NCBI GenBank assembly: GCA_002436025.1 | Contig: DIXM01000003.1 | Coordinates: 62,001 to 126,000, forward strand | Direction: 5' to 3' | Length of the DNA stretch: 64,000 bases | DNA from: a candidate division Hyd24-12 bacterium UBA6080 | GTDB taxonomy: Bacteria; Fermentibacterota; Fermentibacteria; Fermentibacterales; JCC-6 | Shown here: piece by piece, positions 19,201 through 25,387 of the stretch | How positions within the stretch are numbered: the first letter of the stretch is position 1 | Layout of the letters: each line of letters begins with the position of its first letter | Made by a program: the position numbers and the translations under genes | Notes under the pieces: generated by a model | The model's database searches: none | Seen by the model: only the letters and a program-made list of their open reading frames with translations | Told to the model about the DNA's origin: nothing

Positions 19201-19355
19201 TCGAGGAAAAGTACAGTGACACGGCGCCTCTCGCCCTCGATCAGCCTGTCGGTCCTTCCCGCGGCCAGACCCGGGGTTCCAAGGAAGCGTGCGGTGCTTT
19301 CTTCAAGGATGGCCGTCAGCTCACCGAACCCCTGGAACCCTTCGATGACTGTCAG
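16236..19355 (-). CDS. Class III adenylate/guanylate cyclase - AAA ATPase - TPR regulator
   Basis: About 1039 residues from a CTG at 19355. Residues 45-200 are a class III nucleotide cyclase domain: RRRVTVLFLDLVGFTG with metal Asp52, KFEGD with the second metal Asp96, and VNLASRL with the Asn and Arg transition-state residues. Then a STAND/AAA ATPase (Walker A TGEAGIGKSRLL near 265) and at least six TPR repeats (about 690-1000). The first ATG (19130, residue 76) would delete the first metal Asp, yet no ATG, GTG or TTG exists between it and the in-frame stop at 19445. CTG 19355 has GGGGAGG five bases upstream and overlaps the stop of a 26-codon leader. Probably a second-messenger-producing signal integrator; ligand unknown. 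Confidence 0.88.
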   Translation of the reverse strand: MTVIEGFQGFGELTAILEESTARFLGTPGLAAGRTDRLIEGERRRVTVLFLDLVGFTGLGAVLDHEILHGLTSRVMGLLSAVVMSCGGYVDKFEGDRLMVLFGARTASENDSARAVACALRLLGLITELATMMGLSARVGVASGPVTVAPDAGGHLTAIGAPVNLASRLEEMAVPGTALVDAGVVRECGGLFLWRDEGELKVRGLEETIHGYSPLEPNPAHQERWTGRSLSAGARMVGRDSELASLSAIWERCSAERVHPFLARITGEAGIGKSRLLHRFLSGRGDVRVLHGHTDPFDQPPLHLWIGLFREYFGEEVHSRERMEKALEETARNCPNPETARNLLQVAPVLAGLLCREWKPSDEEGVNVGARNSAALRILVDAMLSASSLIIALEDIHWMDESSLHTLKLVLSGTGNSNPLLVLTTERSQELRIDHPAAASMVISLNSLPDNDVLTMALRILTPDGSDGVRLARNAGQVIINGARGNPFFAEELTLGLLDSGCIRPGPDGVWALTVPPGEIVIPSSVQAMVQTRIDRLPSRERVVLQFASVQGTVFQRDVLEHSVLAHNPGLDVTGSVTALEAMGFLSRGENGTTAFRHDLVQRAAYETMLRHNRRVIHRSVAEVLERLSPTDHPATAPAIFRQWRGACDTDRALDWAPAAMRTAENGGQGEEAIRISDWILESTEGSVTAASFHARMSALATRQSILFRNGRIEEATGVVEELLSAGSGNALWEAEGLRAKAIALHESGHMDQVESLLELALSKAREACSAELEGKILCSLANYRSDTGHLDGALELFRLSLSIREELGDAANTGVIFSNMANLYSRMGRYGISEEYYRRAMKVHLERGDRVSLGYAMNGLAICLARAGNLVEADGFFRDALAAHTDTGNRREQAAVLTNLGTVAKIRGDYETSLDFRTRSLAIARESAAPGSVAIALLNIGNLRRLMGHPGETFAYCDEALAICEEIRDMMTACFCLSIEGLASLDMNDPQRASALQARATAIIDEYGIKPGVVDDYHELLERMTTLGMDPVSPAGWK

Positions 19356-19432
19356 TGGAGCCTCCCCTGCCGGCTGCTCTCCGTTCCTGCCGTTGCGGCA
19401 GGAGCAAGGCAGACAACCGCAAGTGCTTTCAT
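19352..19432 (-). CDS. 26-codon leader peptide between GNAT and cyclase genes
   Basis: A short frame whose ATG overlaps the GNAT stop (ATGA at 19432-19429) and whose TGA overlaps the proposed CTG start of the cyclase (CTGA at 19355-19352). The peptide is hydrophobic at the start (KALAVVCLAPAATAG). The double overlap suggests a translational relay; the peptide itself may have no function. Chance cannot be excluded for so short a frame. Confidence 0.4.
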   Translation of the reverse strand: MKALAVVCLAPAATAGTESSRQGRLH

Positions 19433-20274
19433 TCCTTTGCCTTCAGCTCATAGACCGGAACGTTGGAACTGTCCGGATTCTCCCAGTAGCCGAAGCCGTG
19501 CTCCTTTGCGGCGGTCAACATGTTCTTCATTGAGTCGTGGAGGAACAGCTCGATGTCGGTCCTTCCGTGCTCAAGCGCGAATGACCGCAGTCCGTTGAAG
19601 AAGCCGTCGGTATCATGGAACGCTGATGCTAGGGGTGATGCTTCGTCGTCACGAAGGCTTGTGAGGAATGTCGCGCCCGTTTCGGTCCGCCACGCCCTCG
19701 CCACGCTTCTGAACCAGTCGAGGAAGCCGGGCTCGCGCCAGCGCGCGTACTTCCAGCCCACTGAGACCCTCTCCGGGTAGACCGAGAAGTCTTCCGGAAC
19801 TGGGTCGTAGGGGTAAACCCTGCAGTGGTCGGCGGGTAACCCTTCGCGGTACAGGATGTGGAACCACTCCGCCACCCTGAAACCTTGTTTTTCAGAGAGC
19901 CCACGGCTCTCAGCGTTTAGCGAGTAGGTTGAGAACTCGATCCCGGAAGCCTCACGGGCCTCGACGATCCCGATGCACCTTTTCAGGATGAATTCACTGA
20001 TGACCCTGCCGTACCCCCTTCCCCGGAATTCGGGGTGTACCCTGAGGCCTTCAAGCCAGAGCACGTTTCCCGGTGCCCGGGTGAATCTGGCGCACGCCAC
20101 TACCCTGTCTTCTGCCAAACCGGTGAAAAGGTTGCCCTCGGCTATCCAGTCTCCCGCCACCTGATCGAGGTAGTCGAAGCCGTCCCAGGTCAGTCTTGAG
20201 ATTTCCTCGAGTCCCGGCAGGTCGGTCGAAACTGCCGGTCTCACAAGCAACCCGGTGCCTTTTTCTGAGTTCAT
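19429..20274 (-). CDS. GNAT-family N-acetyltransferase
   Basis: 281 residues from the ATG at 20274, which has CGGGAGGGA upstream; longer frames add a low-complexity Pro/Arg/Ser segment that does not look real. An N-terminal GNAT domain (about 10-150) shows the acetyl-CoA loop VHPEFRGRGYGRVIS and the preceding strand NVLWLEGLRV, with an SEKQGF motif late in the fold. The C-terminal 130 residues could be a second, degenerate GNAT half. Acceptor substrate unknown. It is divergent from the radical SAM operon across a palindrome and lies upstream of the cyclase gene on the same strand. Confidence 0.85.
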   Translation of the reverse strand: MNSEKGTGLLVRPAVSTDLPGLEEISRLTWDGFDYLDQVAGDWIAEGNLFTGLAEDRVVACARFTRAPGNVLWLEGLRVHPEFRGRGYGRVISEFILKRCIGIVEAREASGIEFSTYSLNAESRGLSEKQGFRVAEWFHILYREGLPADHCRVYPYDPVPEDFSVYPERVSVGWKYARWREPGFLDWFRSVARAWRTETGATFLTSLRDDEASPLASAFHDTDGFFNGLRSFALEHGRTDIELFLHDSMKNMLTAAKEHGFGYWENPDSSNVPVYELKAKE

Positions 20275-20296
20275 TCGGTCTGTTCCCTCCCGGCTG

Positions 20297-20315
20297 AAGT
20301 ATTTGAATAATACTT
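20297..20315. promoter_or_regulatory. Perfect palindrome, probable operator
   Basis: AAGTATT-TGAAT-AATACTT, seven-base arms with a five-base centre, in the 106-base divergent region between the GNAT gene and the radical SAM operon. A TATTAT -10-like hexamer for the GNAT gene (20312-20307, minus) lies inside it, so a bound dimeric regulator would block that promoter and could affect both directions. Confidence 0.5.
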
Positions 20316-20380
20316 GCGCGGGGCGGACAGCGGAATCCATTGAACCGTTTCGTTGTATTCCTCTCACAGGGGAGGTATTC

Positions 20381-20995
20381 TTGAACTGGGTCTGGCCGGT
20401 GTTGATACTGGCTCTTCTTGGAACCGCATTTGGAGTGGGACGGGGGTTGTTTGTGACGGGAAAGGGTCCGGTTTCCGTCAGCCGGCTTCTGAAGGGCGGC
20501 AGGGAGGGCGTCAGGCTTCTTCTGGAAAGGGTCGAACGTGAGGAAGCGCCGGACTTCATCATGGGCGCCATGTGTTACCGGCCCGCAATGCCACCTGACC
20601 GGGTCGAGTACATCTGCCCGGTGTGCGGGGAGAGAACCTGGTTCGCAGGTGACGTCGGCGAGCTGCTTCACCGCGAGGCGGAGCCCATGCGGAGGGCGAT
20701 GGCTGAGTTGGACGGGAACCCCTTCTTTCAGGTTTTGCTTGACGAGACCGCCTTCTGCTCCCACTGTTCCGGAGCGCTCTACCCCGGGAATCCAAGGTTC
20801 ATCCTCAACCTCGTCTATGCGGAAGATGACACCGTGAGAACACCGGTGGAGTTGTTCGACCTTCAGATGCTTGTTGGTCTTGTGAATGGAGAACTGGTTT
20901 TCGCGGACAGCTATGACGCCCGGTTGCCCCTCAGGGACAGGATTCCCAGGCTGAGGGCTATTCTCGGTGTCGATCGCCTGCAGGGAGAGCACTGA
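20381..20995 (+). CDS. Membrane-anchored Cys-rich paralogue A
   Basis: 204 residues from a TTG at 20381, chosen because GGGGAGG sits 5 bases upstream and because the next two genes begin in the same way. N-terminal helix (NWVWPVLILALLGTAFGVG), a basic linker (LLKGGREGVRLLLERVERE), then a conserved domain: APDFIMGAMCY, CPVCGERTWF, an Arg-rich helix, DETAFCSHCSG, VYAEDDTVRTPVEL, DLQMLVGLVNGEL and LRAILGV. The CPVC and CSHC pairs look like a four-cysteine zinc or iron site; a fifth conserved Cys is in GAMCY. First of three tandem copies. I do not recognise the family. Confidence 0.8.
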   Translation: MNWVWPVLILALLGTAFGVGRGLFVTGKGPVSVSRLLKGGREGVRLLLERVEREEAPDFIMGAMCYRPAMPPDRVEYICPVCGERTWFAGDVGELLHREAEPMRRAMAELDGNPFFQVLLDETAFCSHCSGALYPGNPRFILNLVYAEDDTVRTPVELFDLQMLVGLVNGELVFADSYDARLPLRDRIPRLRAILGVDRLQGEH

Positions 20996-20997
20996 TC

Positions 20998-21588
20998 ATG
21001 AATTGGATTACCATTGTCCTTGTTGCCATTACCGCCACCGGTGTCGTTTTCGGCGCTGGGATCGCACTCCACCAGAAAAGCCCGCTGAAGGTGCTTCGCC
21101 TCTTTCAGGGCGGCAGGGAAAGGGTCAGATTCCTGCTTGAGAGAATAGAGCGCGAAGATGCTCCCGACTTCGTAATGGGCGCCATGTGTTACAGCCCGGT
21201 TGCCCTTCCGGACAGGGTTGAATACGTCTGCCCGGTCTGTGGCGAGAGGACTTTCTTCAGCCAGTACGAAGGCTCCTTCGTGCAATGGGAGCTTCCCGCC
21301 ATGCGCAGGATGGTTTCGGAGATGGAAGACAATGGTTTTTTCGATCTGAGCCTTGAGGAAACCTTCTGCAGCCATTGTGCCGCCGGCGATTCCACGGGAG
21401 AGGTGAGGCTTCTTGTGATCTACGCCGAGGGCGACACCGTCAGAACTCCGGTATGCCTCAACGACCTTCAGATGATCAATGGCCTTGTGAGGGGGGAGCT
21501 GAGCTATACGCAGAGCAACGATGCCCAGTCACCCCTGAAGAGCAGCCTGGACCGGCTTCGCACGATCCTTGGCGTGGAGGAACCCTGA
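20998..21588 (+). CDS. Membrane-anchored Cys-rich paralogue B
   Basis: 196 residues, starting two bases after paralogue A. Same plan: one N-terminal helix (NWITIVLVAITATGVVFGAG), APDFVMGAMCY, CPVCGERTFF, EETFCSHCAAG, VIYAEGDTVRTPVCL, DLQMINGLVRGEL, LRTILGV. By eye about half of the residues match paralogue A. It has an additional Cys in the TPVCLND segment. The soluble part is probably cytoplasmic if the basic linker follows the positive-inside rule. Confidence 0.8.
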   Translation: MNWITIVLVAITATGVVFGAGIALHQKSPLKVLRLFQGGRERVRFLLERIEREDAPDFVMGAMCYSPVALPDRVEYVCPVCGERTFFSQYEGSFVQWELPAMRRMVSEMEDNGFFDLSLEETFCSHCAAGDSTGEVRLLVIYAEGDTVRTPVCLNDLQMINGLVRGELSYTQSNDAQSPLKSSLDRLRTILGVEEP

Positions 21589-21601
21589 AAGGAGGTTACC
21601 C

Positions 21602-22186
21602 GTGTATTGGATCTCCCTTGTTCTGGTGGCGTTGTCTGCGGCGGGAGTGGCACTGGGAGTCGGGCATCACAGGGAACAGAAGGGACCCCTGAACATCATC
21701 AGGATACTGGAAAGCGGCAGGACCAGGCTAAGGCTGATGCTCTCCCGGATCGAGCGTGAACCGGCGCCGGACCAGATCATGGGGGCCATGTGCTACGAGC
21801 CAATGGCCGTGCCCAACCGGGCCGACTACGTATGCCCGGTCTGCGGTGAGAGGACACTTTACGGATACCCCGAAGGCTACTTCATTCTGGAGAGCATTCC
21901 ACCCATGCGCAGGATCATCGAAGAGATGGAGGGCAACGATTTCTTCAGCGCGACCCTTGAGGAGACCTACTGCGGCGTCTGCCACCCCGGCGACAGCCTT
22001 CGCGGCGTTACTCTGGTCATCGCCTACCCGGAGGGCGATACTGTGAGGACCACCGCCACCCTTCACGACCTTCGCATCCTTCAGGGATTCATCAGCGGCG
22101 AGCTCAGTTACACGGACTCCTACGACGCCCTGCTGCCGCTTCGGGGCAATACCGACAGGCTCAGAACCCTTCTGGGCATCGAATGA
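21602..22186 (+). CDS. Membrane-anchored Cys-rich paralogue C
   Basis: 194 residues from a GTG at 21602 with AAAGGAGGT upstream; an upstream GTG-type extension into paralogue B is rejected for lack of a ribosome site and because the paralogues begin with M-x-W. Same domain: APDQIMGAMCY, CPVCGERTLY, EETYCGVCHPG, IAYPEGDTVRTTATL, DLRILQGFISGEL, LRTLLGI. The second Cys pair reads CGVC instead of CSHC. The stop overlaps the radical SAM start as ATGA, so the two products are likely made in step. Confidence 0.8.
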   Translation: MYWISLVLVALSAAGVALGVGHHREQKGPLNIIRILESGRTRLRLMLSRIEREPAPDQIMGAMCYEPMAVPNRADYVCPVCGERTLYGYPEGYFILESIPPMRRIIEEMEGNDFFSATLEETYCGVCHPGDSLRGVTLVIAYPEGDTVRTTATLHDLRILQGFISGELSYTDSYDALLPLRGNTDRLRTLLGIE

Positions 22187-23226
22187 ACCGGATCGCCGCG
22201 CCTTCGTTCCTCCCGTCGCTTGCGGTCCTGGAACTCACCTATCTGTGCAACCACCAATGCAGGTACTGCTCGTGCCCGTGGGAGTACGGCGATGACTTTC
22301 CGAAGCTTCCGGAGATGGACACCGCCGAGTGGAGGGGTCTTATCGACAAGCTGTGCGGACTGGGGGTGAGTTCCTTCGGCTTCACCGGCGGAGAGCCCCT
22401 TCTTCGGAAGGACTGCCTTGAACTGGTTTCGTACGCCCGGAACAGGGAAGTGGAACTGGTGGAGGAGGTGGACGGCGTTCTGGCGGCCCGGACCGTGAAA
22501 CCAACCGTCACACTGCTTTCCAACGGCAAAACGGTTACCCCCCGGGTGCTCGAAACACTGGCCGAACTCGGGGTCTCCATAAGCATCAGCCTTCCCGGCC
22601 TTTCCACCTACGAGTGGCACACGGGGCACCCCGGTGCCGAGCAGATCCTCGGCCTCTTTAAAAAGGCGAAGGATGCAGGCGTCAAGACAACCGCCAACAT
22701 CACCGTCACTGCGAGGAACCTCCACGAGCTTTACGAAACCATGGGCGCCGCCATCCTCGCGGGAGCCGGGCAGGTCCTTTTGAACCGCTTCCTGCCCGGA
22801 GGCAGGGGGCTTCACCACCTCGAAGAACTGTCCCTGAACATGGAGCAACTTGGGGAGATGGTGAGGACCGCCGAGGATGTCCTGGAAACCTCAGGTGTTC
22901 CGGGGGCCACGGGCACGGAGTTTCCCAGGTGCGTCCCCGGTCTTTCAGACCTGAAGCGGCTTCATGTGGGCTACCGCTGCAGCGCGGTCAAGAATTTCTT
23001 CACGGTCGATCCGTCTGGGTATCTCAGGGTCTGCAATCACTCCCGTGTGAGGATCGCCCACCATTCGGAGTGGCAAAAGGCATCCTCTCACCCCCGATGG
23101 CGCAACTTCGCCCTCGGGACCTTTCCAATGCCCGGTTCATGCGCAAGTTGTGAAAAGAGATATGATTGCGATGCGGGTTGTCCCGAGGTTCACACGGCCG
23201 GGTGGAGAGAGGTGATGGAGCAGTGA
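22183..23226 (+). CDS. Radical SAM/SPASM-like protein
   Basis: 347 residues. Radical SAM core with the [4Fe-4S] motif C22-NHQ-C26-RY-C29 and the SAM-binding GGEP at 69-72. The C-terminus has cysteines at 320, 323, 329 and 333 (CASC...CDAGC) plus earlier ones (GYRCSAV, LRVCNH), matching the SPASM/twitch type that binds extra clusters and often modifies peptides or proteins (PqqE, AlbA, anaerobic sulfatase-maturation enzymes). Overlaps at both ends (ATGA with paralogue C, GTGA with the next gene) tie it to the three Cys-rich paralogues, which are its most likely substrates or partners. Reaction unknown. Confidence 0.88.
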   Translation: MNRIAAPSFLPSLAVLELTYLCNHQCRYCSCPWEYGDDFPKLPEMDTAEWRGLIDKLCGLGVSSFGFTGGEPLLRKDCLELVSYARNREVELVEEVDGVLAARTVKPTVTLLSNGKTVTPRVLETLAELGVSISISLPGLSTYEWHTGHPGAEQILGLFKKAKDAGVKTTANITVTARNLHELYETMGAAILAGAGQVLLNRFLPGGRGLHHLEELSLNMEQLGEMVRTAEDVLETSGVPGATGTEFPRCVPGLSDLKRLHVGYRCSAVKNFFTVDPSGYLRVCNHSRVRIAHHSEWQKASSHPRWRNFALGTFPMPGSCASCEKRYDCDAGCPEVHTAGWREVMEQ

Positions 23227-23462
23227 GTTTCGTTAAGTGCCCTTCATGCGAGAAAACGGTCTTTCTGAAGGAATCGAAGCAATGCCCCTATTGCGGGGTG
23301 ATACTGGAAACCGAGGCCGCACCACAGCCTCAGGCGTCGGGTGACAACGAGAAGACCGAATTCCCCCAGAGGTCGAAGATGAGCTGTGGTGTGGCTGCAA
23401 TGGCAGCCGCCCTGGCCATCATCGGGGTGACGGTTTTCGTAATAGCGGCAGCACGGGGCTGA
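23223..23462 (+). CDS. Zinc-ribbon peptide with C-terminal membrane helix
   Basis: 79 residues from a GTG at 23223 that overlaps the radical SAM stop as GTGA. N-terminal zinc ribbon CPSC-x12-CPYC (about 6-25), a polar linker, and one C-terminal helix (about 55-76, GVAAMAAALAIIGVTVFVI), so tail-anchored with the ribbon probably in the cytoplasm. Last gene of the operon; could recruit the radical SAM protein to the membrane-anchored paralogues. Not recognised as a named family. Confidence 0.75.
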   Translation: MSFVKCPSCEKTVFLKESKQCPYCGVILETEAAPQPQASGDNEKTEFPQRSKMSCGVAAMAAALAIIGVTVFVIAAARG

Positions 23463-23468
23463 GCAGTT

Positions 23469-24170
23469 CTAAGGGGCGACTTCGCCCGCGTACACCTCAA
23501 GCAGCAGCGGAATCACTGATTCGGCAGGAATGAACAGCTCGCCTTCGGGTTCAGCGGCCAGGGCAACATGGGGGAAACCGAAATCGTAGTGGAACCACAC
23601 ACCCTCTCCGGTTATGCTGAAGCTCTCAAGGTTCTCCACGCCGAACCCGTGACCATCGTACATCTCCGGGTCGAGAAGACCGTCGGCGGCCTTGGTCGCG
23701 ATGTTCACCTGAAGCACGGAATCAAGAAGGCCCGCAAGGGTCTCGTCGCCACCGGGACGCAGCAGCTCTGAGAACCGGACGGACCGTCCGGTGGAAACGT
23801 CGAAACAGAAGTGTCTGTATCCCGTTGAAGGGTAAGCTCCCAGAAACTCGATCCGCAGGGTGATGTCAAGAATGCCCCCGGCATTATGGTTCACCGTGAA
23901 GCCCGACCCTGTGTGCCCTCGCTGCATCCGTGAGAAAACCTCGATGGTCTCTTCAAGGGACTCCCCGGTCACGGCCTCCCATGAAAGCGCATCGTTAATG
24001 GCCTCGACAACCGGGTCGCCTTCCTCACCCATCACCACTGGCCATGTGAAGACAGCGCTCGAACCGTTCCCCTCTACGACCTGAACGCTGGTTTCCACTG
24101 TTGCCGGGGGATGGCCTCCCGGCAGGGCTATCCATGAAGCCCCAACCAGGGCCAGCACCGTTGAACCCAT
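23469..24170 (-). CDS. Exported RsiV/PdaC-like protein
   Basis: 233 residues with a short N-terminal export signal (about 1-18, no lipobox Cys). The body follows the DUF4163-DUF3298 pattern known from RsiV and PdaC: a first domain around 25-75 (TWPVVMGEEGDPVVEAINDAL) and a second around 95-225 with GYRHFCFDVSTGRSVRFSELL and FHYDFGFPHVALAAE, WFHYD being a typical core strand. In RsiV this fold binds lysozyme; here there is no anti-sigma helix, so it is more likely a free periplasmic protein. Convergent with the radical SAM operon, 6 bases apart. Confidence 0.75.
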   Translation of the reverse strand: MGSTVLALVGASWIALPGGHPPATVETSVQVVEGNGSSAVFTWPVVMGEEGDPVVEAINDALSWEAVTGESLEETIEVFSRMQRGHTGSGFTVNHNAGGILDITLRIEFLGAYPSTGYRHFCFDVSTGRSVRFSELLRPGGDETLAGLLDSVLQVNIATKAADGLLDPEMYDGHGFGVENLESFSITGEGVWFHYDFGFPHVALAAEPEGELFIPAESVIPLLLEVYAGEVAP

Positions 24171-24191
24171 GAGAGCCGCCCTTTCCGGAAG

Positions 24192-24206
24192 CCCCGCTGC
24201 GCGGGG
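24192..24206 (-). terminator. GC hairpin after the SGNH-like gene
   Basis: CCCCGC-GCA-GCGGGG begins directly after the TGA of the minus-strand secreted SGNH-like gene. No T-tract follows. Confidence 0.4.
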
Positions 24207-25283
24207 TCAGTCAAGCATTGCAAGCCTCGATGTCAACCTTTGTCCGCCGGCTTCGACCGAGACAAGGTAGACACCACTGGGTGTTATTGAAACCGGGAAG
24301 CTGTGGGCGCCTCTTTCCAGAAGTGACCAGTTCTGTTCCCAGACAAGCCGTCCCGCCAGGTCGAGAACGCTCACCCGGACAGGTCCGGGGTCCGCCAGGA
24401 CAAGCGAGATACCGGCTGCGCCCGCAGCCGGGTTCGGAGAAACGCTCAGGGTGGTCTGGCAGGGGTTCTCAGCCTCTTCCCCAACTCCCGTCCCGGACCA
24501 TCCTGCAAGCACCGCCATCATGTACCACCAGGCCCTGCCCTTCTGTTCGCAGCTCTCCGCGGTGGTGTGACCGTACTCGTCCCCGGAGAACTGGGGGTGT
24601 TCGGATGGGATCTGATAGCCGCTGTAGGTGTACGTGTTCTGCTCCCACGACTGGGTTGCCGGGTTGAACCACCAGCAGTCGAGGTCGGCGAAGTCGTAAA
24701 GGACCTTGTCGTTGGAAAGGCAGTAGGTTCGGATCTGCTGGTTCCGCTGGTGCCTTTCGTAACCCGCCGAGCCCTCGGCCTGGGCGTTGCCGGTGAAGTA
24801 GATGAAGGTGACATCGGGGAATTCGGCCTCGAGAGCGCTCATCACGCTGAGGTACTCGGCCACCTGGGCCTGTGAGTAATAGTCGCACTGCGTGCACCAG
24901 CTCCACATCGAGGTGTTTATGGAGGGGTTGTGCTCGAGCACGTCGCGGGTCATCTGGATGCCGGCTGCGCTCTCCCAGTAGAGTTCGGGCGTTACGTAGG
25001 ATTCACCTTCCTGACCGTCGAACACACAGTAGGCCGTGGATGATGTCGGGAGCTGGCCGTATCCCACCAGGTAGTCGTAAGCAGGATCGCCCTCCTCCAC
25101 GAACTGAAGCCCCCAGGTCAGCTGGCTTCCGTGGGAGGTGTGTGCGTAGTGGCTTTTCATTGAGCTCTGAACCACGTCTATCCAGTTGTCTGGAATGATC
25201 TCGAGAGCGGTGCAGGTGTGGTCTATCACCGTGGCTCCCATGGCTGCCGCAGCTGCGGCGAGGATCAGCGCAAATGTCTTCAT
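24207..25283 (-). CDS. Secreted SGNH-like protein with type IX-like sorting domain
   Basis: 358 residues: signal peptide (1-16, ALILAAAAAAMGA), a catalytic-looking domain (about 20-265) and a C-terminal sorting domain (about 275-358: VSPNPAAGAAGISLVL, VSVLDLAGRLVWEQ, PSGVYLVSVEAGGQ). The body has AHTSHGSQLTWGL, FIYFTGN, HQRNQQIRTYC and VLYDFADLDCW. This layout recalls SGNH/GDSL-type hydrolases (the TGH-like strand, then N-x-x-I-R and D-x-A-D), but I cannot place the catalytic triad. Six cysteines suggest disulfides outside the cell. Substrate unknown. ATG with GGGAGGTAA upstream. Confidence 0.75.
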   Translation of the reverse strand: MKTFALILAAAAAAMGATVIDHTCTALEIIPDNWIDVVQSSMKSHYAHTSHGSQLTWGLQFVEEGDPAYDYLVGYGQLPTSSTAYCVFDGQEGESYVTPELYWESAAGIQMTRDVLEHNPSINTSMWSWCTQCDYYSQAQVAEYLSVMSALEAEFPDVTFIYFTGNAQAEGSAGYERHQRNQQIRTYCLSNDKVLYDFADLDCWWFNPATQSWEQNTYTYSGYQIPSEHPQFSGDEYGHTTAESCEQKGRAWWYMMAVLAGWSGTGVGEEAENPCQTTLSVSPNPAAGAAGISLVLADPGPVRVSVLDLAGRLVWEQNWSLLERGAHSFPVSITPSGVYLVSVEAGGQRLTSRLAMLD

Positions 25284-25350
25284 TCCGTTTACCTCCCTGC
25301 CGACAAGAATCTGGTGTTATGCACGCATTGCGTCAATGAACCGTAAATGG

Positions 25351-25379
25351 ATGATATCCATGCATGCGTATCCGGTCAA
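25351..25379 (-). promoter_or_regulatory. Promoter of the secreted SGNH-like gene
   Basis: Minus strand: TTGACC, 17-base spacer, TATCAT, about 65 bases before the ATG at 25283 and just after the kinase stop. Same hexamers as the promoter at 7943-7972. Confidence 0.6.
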
Positions 25380-25387
25380 CAAGGGCG

